Source of the DNA: Desulfotignum sp.
GTDB lineage: Bacteria > Desulfobacterota > Desulfobacteria > Desulfobacterales > Desulfobacteraceae
Assembly: GCA_011390335.1 (NCBI GenBank)
Contig: JAABSO010000002.1
Span: 62,001-126,000, forward strand
Length of the DNA: 64,000 nt
Direction: 5' to 3'
Position numbers and translations under genes: made by a program. Shown piece by piece: positions 18,582-27,741 of the stretch; positions within the stretch are counted from its first letter, which is position 1, and the number at the start of each line of letters is the position of its first letter. The notes under the pieces are model-generated. The model was not told where the DNA came from. It was given only the letters and a program-made list of their open reading frames with translations, and ran no database searches.

Positions 18582-20765
18582 ATGCTGAATATCAATCCTT
18601 TCAGACAAAGGCCCGGGTGTTGCGGCCCGGCGTCGCTGAAAATGGTGCTGGGTTATTTTGGTGTCAAACTCACTGAAAAAAAACTGAGTGAACTATCCGG
18701 TTGTAAAAAGTCCCGCGGTATCGGTGCAGAAGGTTTGGTACATGTCGCCCGGGAGCTTGGCTTCCGCGCCAAAATTACGGATTTTTGCAATTTAAAAGAC
18801 ATTGAAGAGTGGGTCAACCAGAAGAAAATACCGGTCATTGTCGACTGGTTTGCGTTCGAAGGCGGACACTATTCGGTTGTCAGCGGCATAGACAAGGAGA
18901 ACATCTATCTTGAAGACCCGAGTTTAGGGCATCGGAGGGCGATGAAACTGACGACATTTAAACGCCTGTGGTTCGATTTTCCCAATGATTACCTGAAGTC
19001 TAAAAACGAGCTGATCATCAGGCGGATGATCGTCATTGAACAGTGTACCCGTTATGACCGGTTTTTAGAAACCAGTGGATATTATTCAGAACTGAAAAAA
19101 TTGGCTGCTGCCCGCAAGGATATTCAGATGAAACGCCACCGCCTTAAGCACCGGACCTCGGCATACGATTTTTTCCGAATAGCATCGCAAGACATCAAAC
19201 AGAACGACAAAATCATGCTCATCCGGGCCGGGATACACGGGAATGAAATAGCCGGTCCTTTGACAGTCATTCAGTATTTTAACCGGATATTTGATTACGC
19301 CCACAAACGCGGCGTCAAACTGATCCTGTATCCCCTCAGCAATCCGGCGGGTTTCGACGCCAGGCAGCGGTATAATAACGATGCCAGCAAAATATCGCGG
19401 GCTAATAACGATTTTGTACGCTATGAACTTGAAAACGGAAATGTACTGGATGATATCGGTCGGGGCGCCAATTTCAAAAGATGGTACTGGTCGTCCGACC
19501 GCAGGTTGAACCATGAACTGCCAGCCGAAACCGAACTGATGCACACACTTCTGAAGCGCGATCCCCTGGAAAGCATCGTAGCTTTCCTTGACCTGCACCA
19601 GGATTATATTTCCCCGATCAACCGGGCGGCAACTTACCACTACGCCTTCGGTGATCTGACGGTTTTCAGCAGGATCGTGGAAGCGATTAACAAAACAATA
19701 CCGGTTGCCGCTCATAAGATGATCAGCGCCGGCCAGAACAGTCGCATGAAAACGAACAAGGATGGATTTATCGTCAGGCATGACGGTACATTAGGCGACC
19801 TTTTATACCGCCTGGGTGTTACATATTCGGTTACCCCTGAGACCACCGGCAAGACGCCCCTGGATAAGGCCTGCCAGGTCAATTGGCTATGGATAAAAGG
19901 ACTGATCGACCTGTCTGCCAAGAAAAACGCAACCGTAAAAAGGAACTATTCAAAAGAAGTCGCAAGTCCGGTCAAACAAAATATACCCGGTCATCGCATG
20001 ATCAAAGCAGGCCAGGTCAAAACCGATTCCGGAATGCTTCCGATTTACGCTGCCTTGACAAAGAATTACAGTAAAGATCTTCCGAAAATATTTCTGTCAG
20101 CCGGTATTCACGGAGAAGAACCGGCTGGAGTTTATACCCTCCTGGATTTTATGAACCGGGGTATACGCAAATACCTGGATCATTTTTCATTTTTGATTTT
20201 GCCCTGTCTCAATCCTTACGGTTTCTCCCGCGGGGTGCGCTTTGGCCATAGCATTTCCGATCTGAACAGGTCATTCAACCAGGTTTCCGGCCCGCCAGAA
20301 GTCGAAGCTGTTAAGGATTTGCTTCAAAGATTTCCAGGCCCCTATTGCTTGGCGATCGATTTCCATGAAACAGATACTTATATGCCCAGAGGCGAGGATC
20401 TATCCGTCGAAAATATTCCTGCCGGGTTCTATATGTACGAAACCACATGTACCGGGCGGCCAGACCTTAGCCCGGAGATAATACAAAAGATTCGGAATTC
20501 GGGCCATCCTGTCTCACAACGCCGTTATCTCTATGGGGCTGAGTGTCGTAATGGACTCATTTGTTCACCCCCGCCCGAAAACCCGGACTTCCCTGCTTTG
20601 CCCGAATTCAATGGCACGCTGGATTGGTATCTGCTCAACAACGATTATACAGATCATTTTTTAGCGACCGAAACACCCACTGCCTGGCCAATAAAACGGC
20701 GGATTTCAGTTCAAAAAAAAGCGCTGACCTGCGCCCTGGACCAAATACAAAAAGCAAATGAATGA
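18582..20765 (+). CDS. Three-domain peptidase fusion: C39-like cysteine peptidase plus two M14-type zinc carboxypeptidase domains
   Basis: 727 residues. Domain 1 (about 5-150) resembles C39 double-glycine peptidases: RPGCCGPASLKMVLGYFG with C14 as the likely nucleophile, GGHYSVVSGID with H96, and LEDPSLG with D112. Domain 2 (about 195-445) and domain 3 (about 470-720) are M14/AstE-like. The metal ligands are HGNE (H219, E222) with DLHQD (H339), and HGEE (H510, E513) with DFHET (H595). Candidate general-base glutamates lie in TPETTG (E420) and YETT (E620). Domain 3 keeps the DLNRSF substrate motif; domain 2 has only SRANNDF. There is no signal peptide or membrane segment. An AAGGAG lies rather far (about 17 bases) from ATG 18582. 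I know no named protein with this order. It stands alone between repeat copies 4 and 5. Confidence 0.8.
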   Translation: MLNINPFRQRPGCCGPASLKMVLGYFGVKLTEKKLSELSGCKKSRGIGAEGLVHVARELGFRAKITDFCNLKDIEEWVNQKKIPVIVDWFAFEGGHYSVVSGIDKENIYLEDPSLGHRRAMKLTTFKRLWFDFPNDYLKSKNELIIRRMIVIEQCTRYDRFLETSGYYSELKKLAAARKDIQMKRHRLKHRTSAYDFFRIASQDIKQNDKIMLIRAGIHGNEIAGPLTVIQYFNRIFDYAHKRGVKLILYPLSNPAGFDARQRYNNDASKISRANNDFVRYELENGNVLDDIGRGANFKRWYWSSDRRLNHELPAETELMHTLLKRDPLESIVAFLDLHQDYISPINRAATYHYAFGDLTVFSRIVEAINKTIPVAAHKMISAGQNSRMKTNKDGFIVRHDGTLGDLLYRLGVTYSVTPETTGKTPLDKACQVNWLWIKGLIDLSAKKNATVKRNYSKEVASPVKQNIPGHRMIKAGQVKTDSGMLPIYAALTKNYSKDLPKIFLSAGIHGEEPAGVYTLLDFMNRGIRKYLDHFSFLILPCLNPYGFSRGVRFGHSISDLNRSFNQVSGPPEVEAVKDLLQRFPGPYCLAIDFHETDTYMPRGEDLSVENIPAGFYMYETTCTGRPDLSPEIIQKIRNSGHPVSQRRYLYGAECRNGLICSPPPENPDFPALPEFNGTLDWYLLNNDYTDHFLATETPTAWPIKRRISVQKKALTCALDQIQKANE

Positions 20766-20835
20766 AAACCACGCGAAAAAAGAGACATTTCATGGGCATG
20801 TAAACACATGAACTGCATTTCAAACCCCGATTACA

Positions 20836-21092
20836 GGTGATCAGCCAAAATCAGATCCATATGGCCACCTTGGGCGTTCTGGAGCGGGCCGGCATCAAAC
20901 CCACCCACCCAAAGCCGTGGAACTGCTGTCCGGAGCCCATGCCCATGTGCAGGGCAACCAGCTCAGGATCCCCTCCTGGATGGTGGAAAAGACGATCCGG
21001 ACGGCACCCAAACCGAATCTTTGAGCGGACTGGTGATGCACCAGCTGACTAGCCCCCCCTTTGTCAAACCCTATGTGTCTTCATCCATGGGA
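20836..21092 (+). pseudogene. mttB-like methyltransferase relic
   Basis: Two frames together read IHMATLGVLERAGIKPTHPK, then AVELLSGAHAHVQGNQLRIP and SWMVEKTIRTAPK, the N-terminal region of the MttB family. The reading frame shifts near 20912. After a stop, the segment LSGLVMHQLTSPPFVKPYVSS resembles a much later part of the family (compare AELLAGLVYSQLVKSGAPII in the gene at 37124). The relic therefore also carries a large internal deletion. Confidence 0.6.
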
Positions 21093-21095
21093 TCA

Positions 21096-21293
21096 CCGCC
21101 CATGAACGGATATTCATGTCAGACCTCATGACTCCGGAGACATTCAGCCACCTATGCATCACGTTCAGGTACACCCCTGGAAATTGTGTCAAATGTCCTG
21201 TTGCGCCATTCGAATTTATCAACTACACAAAGGTACCCGTGTAAAATCAGTGATGCTAAAGCCATACGGTGGATTGGCAACCTGCATGGATGA
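21096..21293 (+). pseudogene. Tyrosine recombinase C-terminal relic
   Basis: In one frame the region reads ATYASRSGTPLEIVSNVLLR, then HSNLSTTQRY and KISDAKAIRWIGNLHG ending at TGA 21291. This matches the catalytic C-terminus of phage-type integrases, with the His-x-x-Leu-Ser-Thr-Thr-x-x-Tyr pattern and the presumed nucleophile Y. The upstream PETFSH segment is in a shifted frame; a two-base deletion would restore TFSHTYASRSG. The N-terminal part is missing. Confidence 0.65.
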
Positions 21294-21367
21294 TCCCATT
21301 TTTGGCCGGGCTGATTGTTTTTCAGTCCGATTATTTCAATGAGCATGTTCCAAAATCAAGCATTGAA

Positions 21368-21425
21368 ATGGTATCCCAAAATAAATGACCTTGGTAATTT
21401 TCAGCCATGGGATAATTAATCACAA
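21368..21425 (+). repeat. Dispersed repeat, copy 5
   Basis: TATCCCA (21372-21378) and TGGGATA (21408-21414) are perfect inverted arms, with AAATAAATGACC between. It directly follows the recombinase relic. Confidence 0.65.
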
Positions 21426-21431
21426 TTCCAT

Positions 21432-22262
21432 TCAATCATCATAAAGGTCTAAATCGGGATAATGTTTTTTGACACATTCAGGGCAGATTCCATGGCTAAA
21501 TTCCGCTTGTGAATGATCACGAACATATAATTCAACCTGGTGCCAATATCCTTTATCATCTCTGATTTTTTTACAGTGAGAGCAAATGGGGAGCAACCCC
21601 TCAAGGTGCTGAACGCGTTTTTCACTCGCCTCGGCTCGTATCCGAATACGATCTATCACCAGAGCCACCATACCCAGGGTAGCCAATATATGAAAACCCA
21701 CCAGGAAACCAAACGCCACGGAAAGCAGCCTCGGCAATAGCCAAATAAAGGGAAAAAAAAGTACATACGTCCCCCAGATCAGTAATCCCCCACCGGCCAA
21801 TGTTCGTACCGTCGGCAACTTTGTGGGGATGTGCCTTAAAATTATGACGCCAGCCCAAAGAAAAATCACGGCCCGAAAAAACATGAGCAGAAAGAAAGAT
21901 CCGGTTCGATGTTGCGGCATAAAGGTCATTGTCACTATCCAGGCAACGATGAATCCGCATAGAGCATAAATATTCCAGCGTTGAATCTTCTTCCCAGTAA
22001 ACCTATAGATTCCAAACACCAATGTAATAAAACCCAGCATATGTAAAACTTCACCGGCATTGAAGAACAGCCATGGGCTATATTTGACCGTACCTGCCCA
22101 GAACACAAAGCCCGCACTGTTTAAGAAGAAGCTCGCGGCCCAGTATCCTGGACCGACTTCTCCGCTCGCAGCATTGCGTAAAAAAAACATACCAATGCCG
22201 ATGCATATAAATATCGCAGCAAACCCCAAAAAAGAGCCGTAGAGTGAAGGTAAAATTGTCAT
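21432..22262 (-). CDS. Integral membrane protein with a C-terminal Cys-rich signalling tail
   Basis: 276 residues. About seven hydrophobic segments between residues 5 and 205 are followed by a short coiled region (RIRAEASEKRVQHLE) and the tail LLPICSHCKKIRDDKGYW. The tail continues to FSHGICPEC. That tail (CXXCKKIRDDKGYW ... SHGICPEC) is common at the end of PAS or receiver-domain proteins in Deltaproteobacteria and probably binds a metal. A membrane sensor role is inferred. ATG 22262 is the start. Confidence 0.65.
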   Translation of the reverse strand: MTILPSLYGSFLGFAAIFICIGIGMFFLRNAASGEVGPGYWAASFFLNSAGFVFWAGTVKYSPWLFFNAGEVLHMLGFITLVFGIYRFTGKKIQRWNIYALCGFIVAWIVTMTFMPQHRTGSFFLLMFFRAVIFLWAGVIILRHIPTKLPTVRTLAGGGLLIWGTYVLFFPFIWLLPRLLSVAFGFLVGFHILATLGMVALVIDRIRIRAEASEKRVQHLEGLLPICSHCKKIRDDKGYWHQVELYVRDHSQAEFSHGICPECVKKHYPDLDLYDD

Positions 22263-22430
22263 AGAGCTCTATTTAAACTCATATAATATTTGAATTTACG
22301 GATCGCATAAGAATCCTCATCATTAATCAAAAAATTCAACGATAAGGCTTATTAAGCCATCCAACCCAAGATTTAGGTGGCTGATTATCCATGCGATCAC
22401 ATAGATTTGCCTTATCATTACCATGCCATT

Positions 22431-22516
22431 CGACATTATCAGGTTTCGGATTGTATTGGTATCAGAAATTTTTCGGGGCAGTGATAACTCATGAAGTGGA
22501 TAATTATTGTTGAAAC
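22431..22516 (+). repeat. Dispersed repeat, copy 6
   Basis: Left arm CGACATTATCAGGTTTCGGA, GGTATC at 22458, GGATAATTATT from 22498. It lies between the membrane-protein gene and the CAP gene; the rest of this 410-base spacer is AT-rich with no gene seen. Confidence 0.6.
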
Positions 22517-22674
22517 AACGAAAACCACTAAATTATTTTGCATGTTTGAGGACCTGTTGAAAACAGGCAAATGGGGCTATACACTTAGCTCCTATGCCCC
22601 CAAAATATAGGGTTGATGACTATGATAAAGAGATGCCCAAATATTCATCCGGCGGTATTGGTGGCAATGATACC

Positions 22675-23397
22675 TCAGTCGCTCTCGGAGGCCGGCAGCA
22701 CGGCATTCCCTCCGAATACCTGCACGCAGTAAAATTGGGTCATTCTCTCATGGTCTCCCTTTGCACAGGCAGCGCCCAGAGATCCGGCTTTTTCGGAAAG
22801 GATGTTTCGCCGGTGCCCCTTTGAATTCATCCATTGTTCAACAAGTGTTTGCGCAAACGTTCGATAGGTGTGGTTCGGAATTGGAGGGCTTTCCCGGGTT
22901 TCCCGGTACCGGGCCTCACCGTTTTTTTCACTGATGTACACTTTTGTGCCCGGTTCATATTGAATGCCGAAATGGGTGGCAACATTTTCAGAAACATAAA
23001 CGGGTTCAAGACCGGTGAGCTGGACCCGATCAAGAGGGCTGCGCCGCTTAGGTGTGTCCGGGTTCATGTGAGACAGATATTGGCCTTTTGCCATATTGCG
23101 TGCATGCATGCGTGACGCTTCTTCCAGACCGGGCACATGCATGAGGGACGGCAATTTGTTTTTTTCCCGCCGCCGGTTGGTTTCGTGGAATACAGCAGCA
23201 GAAAGCAACGGTTGGTCGATATTTGAAAACTCGATCGACTGCTGTACACGTTCCATTCGAAAAAACTGGTCAGACGTCATGGAATAGAGATCCTGCTCCT
23301 GTCCCGCTGACTCGACAGGAAATCCAGTCACAACGCCAGTGACCAGACCCATCGCCAACAACAATTCAACCCATACTTTATTCATAAAATCAGCCAT
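22675..23397 (-). CDS. Secreted CAP-domain protein (SCP/PR-1 family)
   Basis: 240 residues with an N-terminal signal sequence (hydrophobic 8-27) and a CAP domain at about 60-230. Family motifs visible are HARNMAKGQYLSHMNPD, SENVATHFG and VEQWMNSKGHRRNIL, giving the His and Glu residues of the CAP cleft. ATG 23397 has AAAGGAG 6 bases upstream. Bacterial CAP proteins are extracytoplasmic and of uncertain biochemical role. It stands alone between repeat copies 6 and 7. Confidence 0.82.
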   Translation of the reverse strand: MADFMNKVWVELLLAMGLVTGVVTGFPVESAGQEQDLYSMTSDQFFRMERVQQSIEFSNIDQPLLSAAVFHETNRRREKNKLPSLMHVPGLEEASRMHARNMAKGQYLSHMNPDTPKRRSPLDRVQLTGLEPVYVSENVATHFGIQYEPGTKVYISEKNGEARYRETRESPPIPNHTYRTFAQTLVEQWMNSKGHRRNILSEKAGSLGAACAKGDHERMTQFYCVQVFGGNAVLPASESD

Positions 23398-23720
23398 TTA
23401 TTTCTCCTTTGAATCCGGTATCTTTCTGGCCGGCAGTGCGCATTTGTTTGCGGAATCCTTTTTATCGGCGTATCATTTCCAACATCACCGGTGAAACCCG
23501 CAGCACCCCCCTGTGCCGGAAAATATTTCTATTAAGGGTTCGTTAAAACCATGGATCTCGGCCTTACGGGTGGGGCCTTTCTCCCTGGTAATCGTAATCC
23601 GTTATTGGTGAACAATTTTTCCCATGATTCTCCTCCATTTTTTTTGATATTAATACTGTGAACCTGGCCTTCACCGGCAACGATGGAGCAGTCGGTTGCG
23701 GCAGAACTATAAATCACTAA
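23398..23720. other. Spacer without a gene
   Basis: No convincing ORF, RNA gene or terminator. The open frame on the minus strand (23532-23795) has no recognisable product and runs through repeat copy 7. Confidence 0.4.
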
Positions 23721-23782
23721 TGGTATCCATTGTTTTTTCGGGTCGGGAAAAGTTTTGATTGGGATAATAAATCTTGAGCAGC
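23721..23782 (+). repeat. Dispersed repeat, copy 7
   Basis: GGTATCC at 23722 and GGGATAATAAATCTTGAGCAG from 23761, like copy 11. Confidence 0.55.
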
Positions 23783-23882
23783 CTACTATGCTCACAAAAA
23801 AACATCCTTTGCTCAGTTGATTGCCGGGAAGAATGTCTCCAATTGGAGACAGATTGCGAAGAACCTCAATCCCACCTCTCTC

Positions 23883-24296
23883 TCAGCGTGAGAGTTTCGT
23901 ATCCTTCGTTTGCAGGCAGGTTTTTTCGAAGTCATCAAACCTTTCGCATGTCGTCTTCACAAATGATTTCTGAGACGGATAGAACGTACACTTAGTCCGG
24001 TAATGACAGGTACTGTTGAATTCATCCCAGTGCTGGCACTCTTCAATGCACTCGATATTTTTGTACACATAAGTCGTTTTTTCAAACAGACACTTTTGGT
24101 CGAAATCATCCCAGTACTGGCAATCCTTAATGGCTAGTGCTGTTGGATCAGTCGATGCTTGGCCCCAGCCACAGGTAACGGTGAGGTCCCCTTGGTGGAA
24201 GATTTCTCCTGCATTGAGGTTTATCTCCTTGGCGCCGATATTGCCTGACCAACATATAAGCCCTGTAATTATAAACAACAACACAAATCGGTACAT
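23883..24296 (-). CDS. Secreted protein with three CxxWDxFxxxC-type repeats
   Basis: 137 residues from ATG 24296, which has AGAGGT upstream. A longer in-frame start at 24431 would hide the signal peptide. Signal sequence MYRFVLLFIITGLICWSGNIG, then a compact Cys-rich body. The unit C-x2-(W/F)-D-(D/E)-F-x3-C appears three times (CQYWDDFDQKC, CQHWDEFNSTC, CERFDDFEKTC), joined by short linkers with further cysteines. The even spacing suggests disulfide-bonded small repeats outside the cytoplasm. I know no named family. It lies between repeat copies 7 and 8. Confidence 0.65.
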   Translation of the reverse strand: MYRFVLLFIITGLICWSGNIGAKEINLNAGEIFHQGDLTVTCGWGQASTDPTALAIKDCQYWDDFDQKCLFEKTTYVYKNIECIEECQHWDEFNSTCHYRTKCTFYPSQKSFVKTTCERFDDFEKTCLQTKDTKLSR

Positions 24297-24731
24297 GATT
24301 GGACCTCTTTTAATTTTGGTTAGATCATTGGAAACGTCATTGGCATTATGCCTGTCAATTCTTTCAGATGAAACCCGACAATTATCAATAAACCTCTGAA
24401 CGTCCTGCTGCAAATGGTGCTCCGCTACCATCTGCTTTATTCAATCTATATATTCAGTCGGCTGTTCTACTATAATGAACCAGCCATTCTATTCTGAGCT
24501 ACAATTTTTTGAATTGAATGTTCATCTGATTTTTGTCGGGGAAAACCACCCCGATGTTTCCTGAATATCCGGAAAACACAATGACACTGCGTGCTTTCTT
24601 TCACCTCCTTTTATACGCTTTTTCCAGATACGTTGTGGATTATAATTTCATCTTTCTTTTCAAACTTCAATCAGGTGTTTTATGTACTTTCCGGGAGGGA
24701 TACATGTAGAAAAAAATATAAAGTATCGAAA

Positions 24732-24791
24732 TGGTATCCATTATTTTTCAGGCTCAGAAATAATTTTTCTTTGGATAATTTATCATTGACC
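24732..24791 (+). repeat. Dispersed repeat, copy 8
   Basis: GGTATCC at 24733 and GGATAATTTATC from 24773. The spacer from 24297 to 24879 holds nothing else that I can call. Confidence 0.55.
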
Positions 24792-24879
24792 CAGCAAAAG
24801 CACTATTTTTTTGTTTTTTCAAGCCAAGCTCAGGAAGGGTTGTATATAAAAATTCCCACCTGCCAGCTTCTTGTTATCA

Positions 24880-26436
24880 TTAAAGCCTTATTGCTTCCAG
24901 CAGCACGTCTTTCAACGCAGCCATTGAATATGGTTTGTTCAAAAACGCCTGGGGAAGTTCAGGATGGTCGCCTGCCATGACTGTATTCTCATCATATCCA
25001 CTGGCCAGTATAACCGGCACATCAGCCCCCTTTTCGCGTAATGCGGTCAACGTTTCCCATCCATTCATACGGGGCATGGTCAAATCAGAAAGAACACAAT
25101 CAATCTCGTTTTGGTGTTCTTGAAATAGCCTCACGGCCTCAACACCGTCCTGAGCTTCAATGACTGCGTATCCGAGGCGGATAAGCATGGCCTTTGCCAT
25201 GTTGCGGACCATTTCCTCATCTTCGATTAGTAGCACGGTGCCGCGGTTTTCAACCTTCCGAGTTGGAACTTTTGTCGGTTTTTCCTGATCAAGGGGAAGG
25301 GTGATTTTTTCCGTTGATATCGGTATATAAATCCGAAAAGTACTGCCGCGTCCTGGTTCACTGTCCACAGTGATGCAACCGTTATGGGCTTTAACAATTC
25401 CCATAACAACAGGCAATCCCATTCCCCGCCCAGTAAATTTTGTGGTGAAAAAAGGATCAAAAAGCTTTCCGATATCAATGCCTGAAATCCCGCAGCCCGT
25501 ATCCGACACTTCAAGACAGGCATGGGGAACATTTTGTGGCTGCCAATCAATAGGAAAATGATTTGTGGTAGAAACTTGGTCAACCGTTCTGATGGTCAGG
25601 CCGATGCTGCCTTGATTGTTGGAAATTGATTCCCAGGCATTGGTGATCAGATTGGCCAGAACCTGTTGTATTAGAATCGGGTCGGCATGGATGACCGGCC
25701 CGGAATCGGGAAAATCAATAACAAGGTTCATTCCTTCCGGGATTGCCGACGTGAGAATGGACAGGGTTTTCCTGGAGGACTCAGGCAGGTCTACGGGCAT
25801 ATACCTGCCGAGTGCATGACCAAAATAGATCAGCATCTGCCGGCTCACTGCAGCGGCTTTATGGGCGGCCATCATGGCCTGGAACAAATTTTTACGATAG
25901 CCTGCATCAAGCGGCACATCCTCCAGGGCAATTTCCAGATTGCCCATCACCGCACTGAGCTGGTTGTTGAAATGATGGGCAATGGACCCGGCCATGCGAC
26001 CCAGGCTTTCACTCTTCTGACGTTGTGCAGTTTGTCTTTCATCAGATCTGCGTTTTTTTTCCAATTTCCTCTTGCTGAGACCCTTTTCAATAGATAAAAA
26101 CATTTCCTGGGTTCCAAAAGGTTTTTTCAGATAATCAATAGCCCCCATGCGCAGGGCTTTGATTGCAGTGTCTGTTGATGATACACCGGTCATGATAATA
26201 ACCGGTGTATCAATTTTCTGGTTGATTTTATTTTCGATTACCTGAAAACCATCCATACCTTCCATGAATATGTCCAGCAGAACAAGATCAAATGTTTCTT
26301 GTCTTAAAAAACCCAGGGCATCGTTTCCGTTGAAACATGTCTGCACGTCATAATCCTGGGTAGATAAAAGGTTTTTCATGCTGTGACAGATACGCGGTTC
26401 ATCGTCAACTATAAGAATTCTCGGAGATCGGATCAT
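24880..26436 (-). CDS. Hybrid histidine kinase: receiver - kinase - receiver
   Basis: About 518 residues. Receiver 1 (about 5-120) has DDE near the start and phospho-acceptor D55 in LVLLDIFM. The dimerisation helix carries the H-box SIAHHFNNQLSAVMGN, the ATPase domain has NLITNAWES, DTGCGISG and GRGMGLPVVMGI, and receiver 2 (about 400-518) has LSDLTMPRMNGWE. No transmembrane segment, so it is cytoplasmic and is switched by another kinase through receiver 1. ATG 26436 is preferred to an upstream TTG (26442). No partner regulator is adjacent. Confidence 0.88.
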   Translation of the reverse strand: MIRSPRILIVDDEPRICHSMKNLLSTQDYDVQTCFNGNDALGFLRQETFDLVLLDIFMEGMDGFQVIENKINQKIDTPVIIMTGVSSTDTAIKALRMGAIDYLKKPFGTQEMFLSIEKGLSKRKLEKKRRSDERQTAQRQKSESLGRMAGSIAHHFNNQLSAVMGNLEIALEDVPLDAGYRKNLFQAMMAAHKAAAVSRQMLIYFGHALGRYMPVDLPESSRKTLSILTSAIPEGMNLVIDFPDSGPVIHADPILIQQVLANLITNAWESISNNQGSIGLTIRTVDQVSTTNHFPIDWQPQNVPHACLEVSDTGCGISGIDIGKLFDPFFTTKFTGRGMGLPVVMGIVKAHNGCITVDSEPGRGSTFRIYIPISTEKITLPLDQEKPTKVPTRKVENRGTVLLIEDEEMVRNMAKAMLIRLGYAVIEAQDGVEAVRLFQEHQNEIDCVLSDLTMPRMNGWETLTALREKGADVPVILASGYDENTVMAGDHPELPQAFLNKPYSMAALKDVLLEAIRL

Positions 26437-26533
26437 AACCAATCCAAATTACGGGATTTATGCGGACTTGCTACCCTTTTTTTTTGGCAGATCAAGTTGA
26501 TATTGCACATACCACATTCTTCTTGTTGTGCAT

Positions 26534-26555
26534 ATAGGGGAAAACCCCTATTTTT
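26534..26555 (+). other. Terminator-like hairpin
   Basis: ATAGGGG, loop AAAA, CCCCTAT, then TTTT on the plus strand. No plus-strand gene ends here, and it lies in the upstream region of the kinase gene, so its role is unclear. Confidence 0.4.
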
Positions 26556-26613
26556 AAGACATCGGCAGATTTATTTGAGCTTTATCATATTGCAACCATA
26601 ACCCCTGAACAAA

Positions 26614-26700
26614 TCGACCATATCAGGTTTTGAATATTCATGGTATCCAAAAATAAATGAACCAGGAAATTTTTATCCATGGGATAATTATCCTTAACTC
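26614..26700 (+). repeat. Dispersed repeat, copy 9 (best preserved)
   Basis: Left arm CGACCATATCAGGTTTTGAA, GGTATCC at 26642, TGGGATAATTATCC ending at 26692, then TTAACTC. Its first 40 bases are almost identical to copy 12, and GGATAATTATCC is itself a 12-base palindrome. Confidence 0.7.
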
Positions 26701-26898
26701 AAAGAGAGGCGCATTTTTCAACGAAATATATTATATCGTTGAATGCAGAAATATGACCGGGACATTACCAATGGCTTATATAATTGAATTGAAATTTCAA
26801 CGCTGAAAAAGCGTCATATACCATATTGGGGTTCTCCCCTAAATGTTAAATGGAACCTATTAATGCATGTTTTAATTTGTAAGCATACAAAAAATAAA

Positions 26899-26926
26899 TT
26901 GATGTCTTTAAGGAATACTGTATAAT
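26899..26926 (+). promoter_or_regulatory. Sigma-70-type promoter of the zf-TFIIB gene
   Basis: TTGATG (26899-26904), 16-base spacer, TATAAT (26921-26926), about 70 bases before the start codon. Confidence 0.6.
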
Positions 26927-27000
26927 TCACCCATCTTAATATAGGGTTGCCGGTATTGTCCGGTGTTTTATTATTAAAAAATTGATTTAAGGAGTTGAAA

Positions 27001-27306
27001 ATGCCAGTAAAACCAAGTGATAGGGAAGAAGAATATTATGCACGTAAAGAATTTGAGGACAAACAAAAGCGAGAGGAAGTAAAACAAATTGAAATGGAAA
27101 TTGCGGAAAAACAAAAGCTGAAAGAGCTGCACTTTATGAACTGTCCGAAATGTGGAATGAAGTTGATTGAAGTTAACTATAAAAATATTGAAGTAGACAA
27201 ATGTTCGGGGTGTAATGGAATTTGGCTTGATGCAGGTGAACTGGAGGCAGTAGCAAAATTAAATCAGAGTGTACTGAATAACTGGTTTGATACATTTAAA
27301 AAATAG
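27001..27306 (+). CDS. zf-TFIIB domain protein
   Basis: 101 residues. An N-terminal charged helix (about 5-45, rich in E and K) is followed by a zinc-ribbon domain: NCPKCGMKL and KCSGCNGIWLDAGELE, the signature of the zf-TFIIB family. ATG 27001 follows AAGGAG with 6-base spacing. Function unknown; members are cytoplasmic and often monocistronic. The stop codon is TAG. Confidence 0.8.
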   Translation: MPVKPSDREEEYYARKEFEDKQKREEVKQIEMEIAEKQKLKELHFMNCPKCGMKLIEVNYKNIEVDKCSGCNGIWLDAGELEAVAKLNQSVLNNWFDTFKK

Positions 27307-27741
27307 AATTATTTTTCACGGGAGAAATTGGGGATTAGTGTGGGTGTTGTTCCCAGTTCTGCAAATCAACTTGTATAAGCACATGGATGTAGATGTAGAG
27401 AAATATGAAAAGCGAGAGCTTAGACTGAAGTCGACTTAAACAAAATGAAGCAATCTGGAACCCAACAATGATGGTATTATTTGTCAGGAATCAAATCCGA
27501 TAAATTACCGCGCGCTTCATCCATCAATCAGGGCTTTTTAAGATTTGCTATGATACAAAATATGGTATGGATAGATTTATCAGTTTCGGATTCAAAATTC
27601 CATTATATGGGATAGGCCAAAATCAAAATCTCAAATCTTCCATTATGGTATATTGGAGAATTACTGTAATGCACAAGCCAAGTATCTATTAAACATTTAT
27701 CATTCGCATGATTCTAAAAAAAAATTAAATTTCAGAGATTA
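27307..27741. other. Spacer without a gene
   Basis: AT-rich. A weak echo of the dispersed repeat (GGTATGGATAGATTTATCAG at about 27563) is not good enough to count as a copy. Confidence 0.35.
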
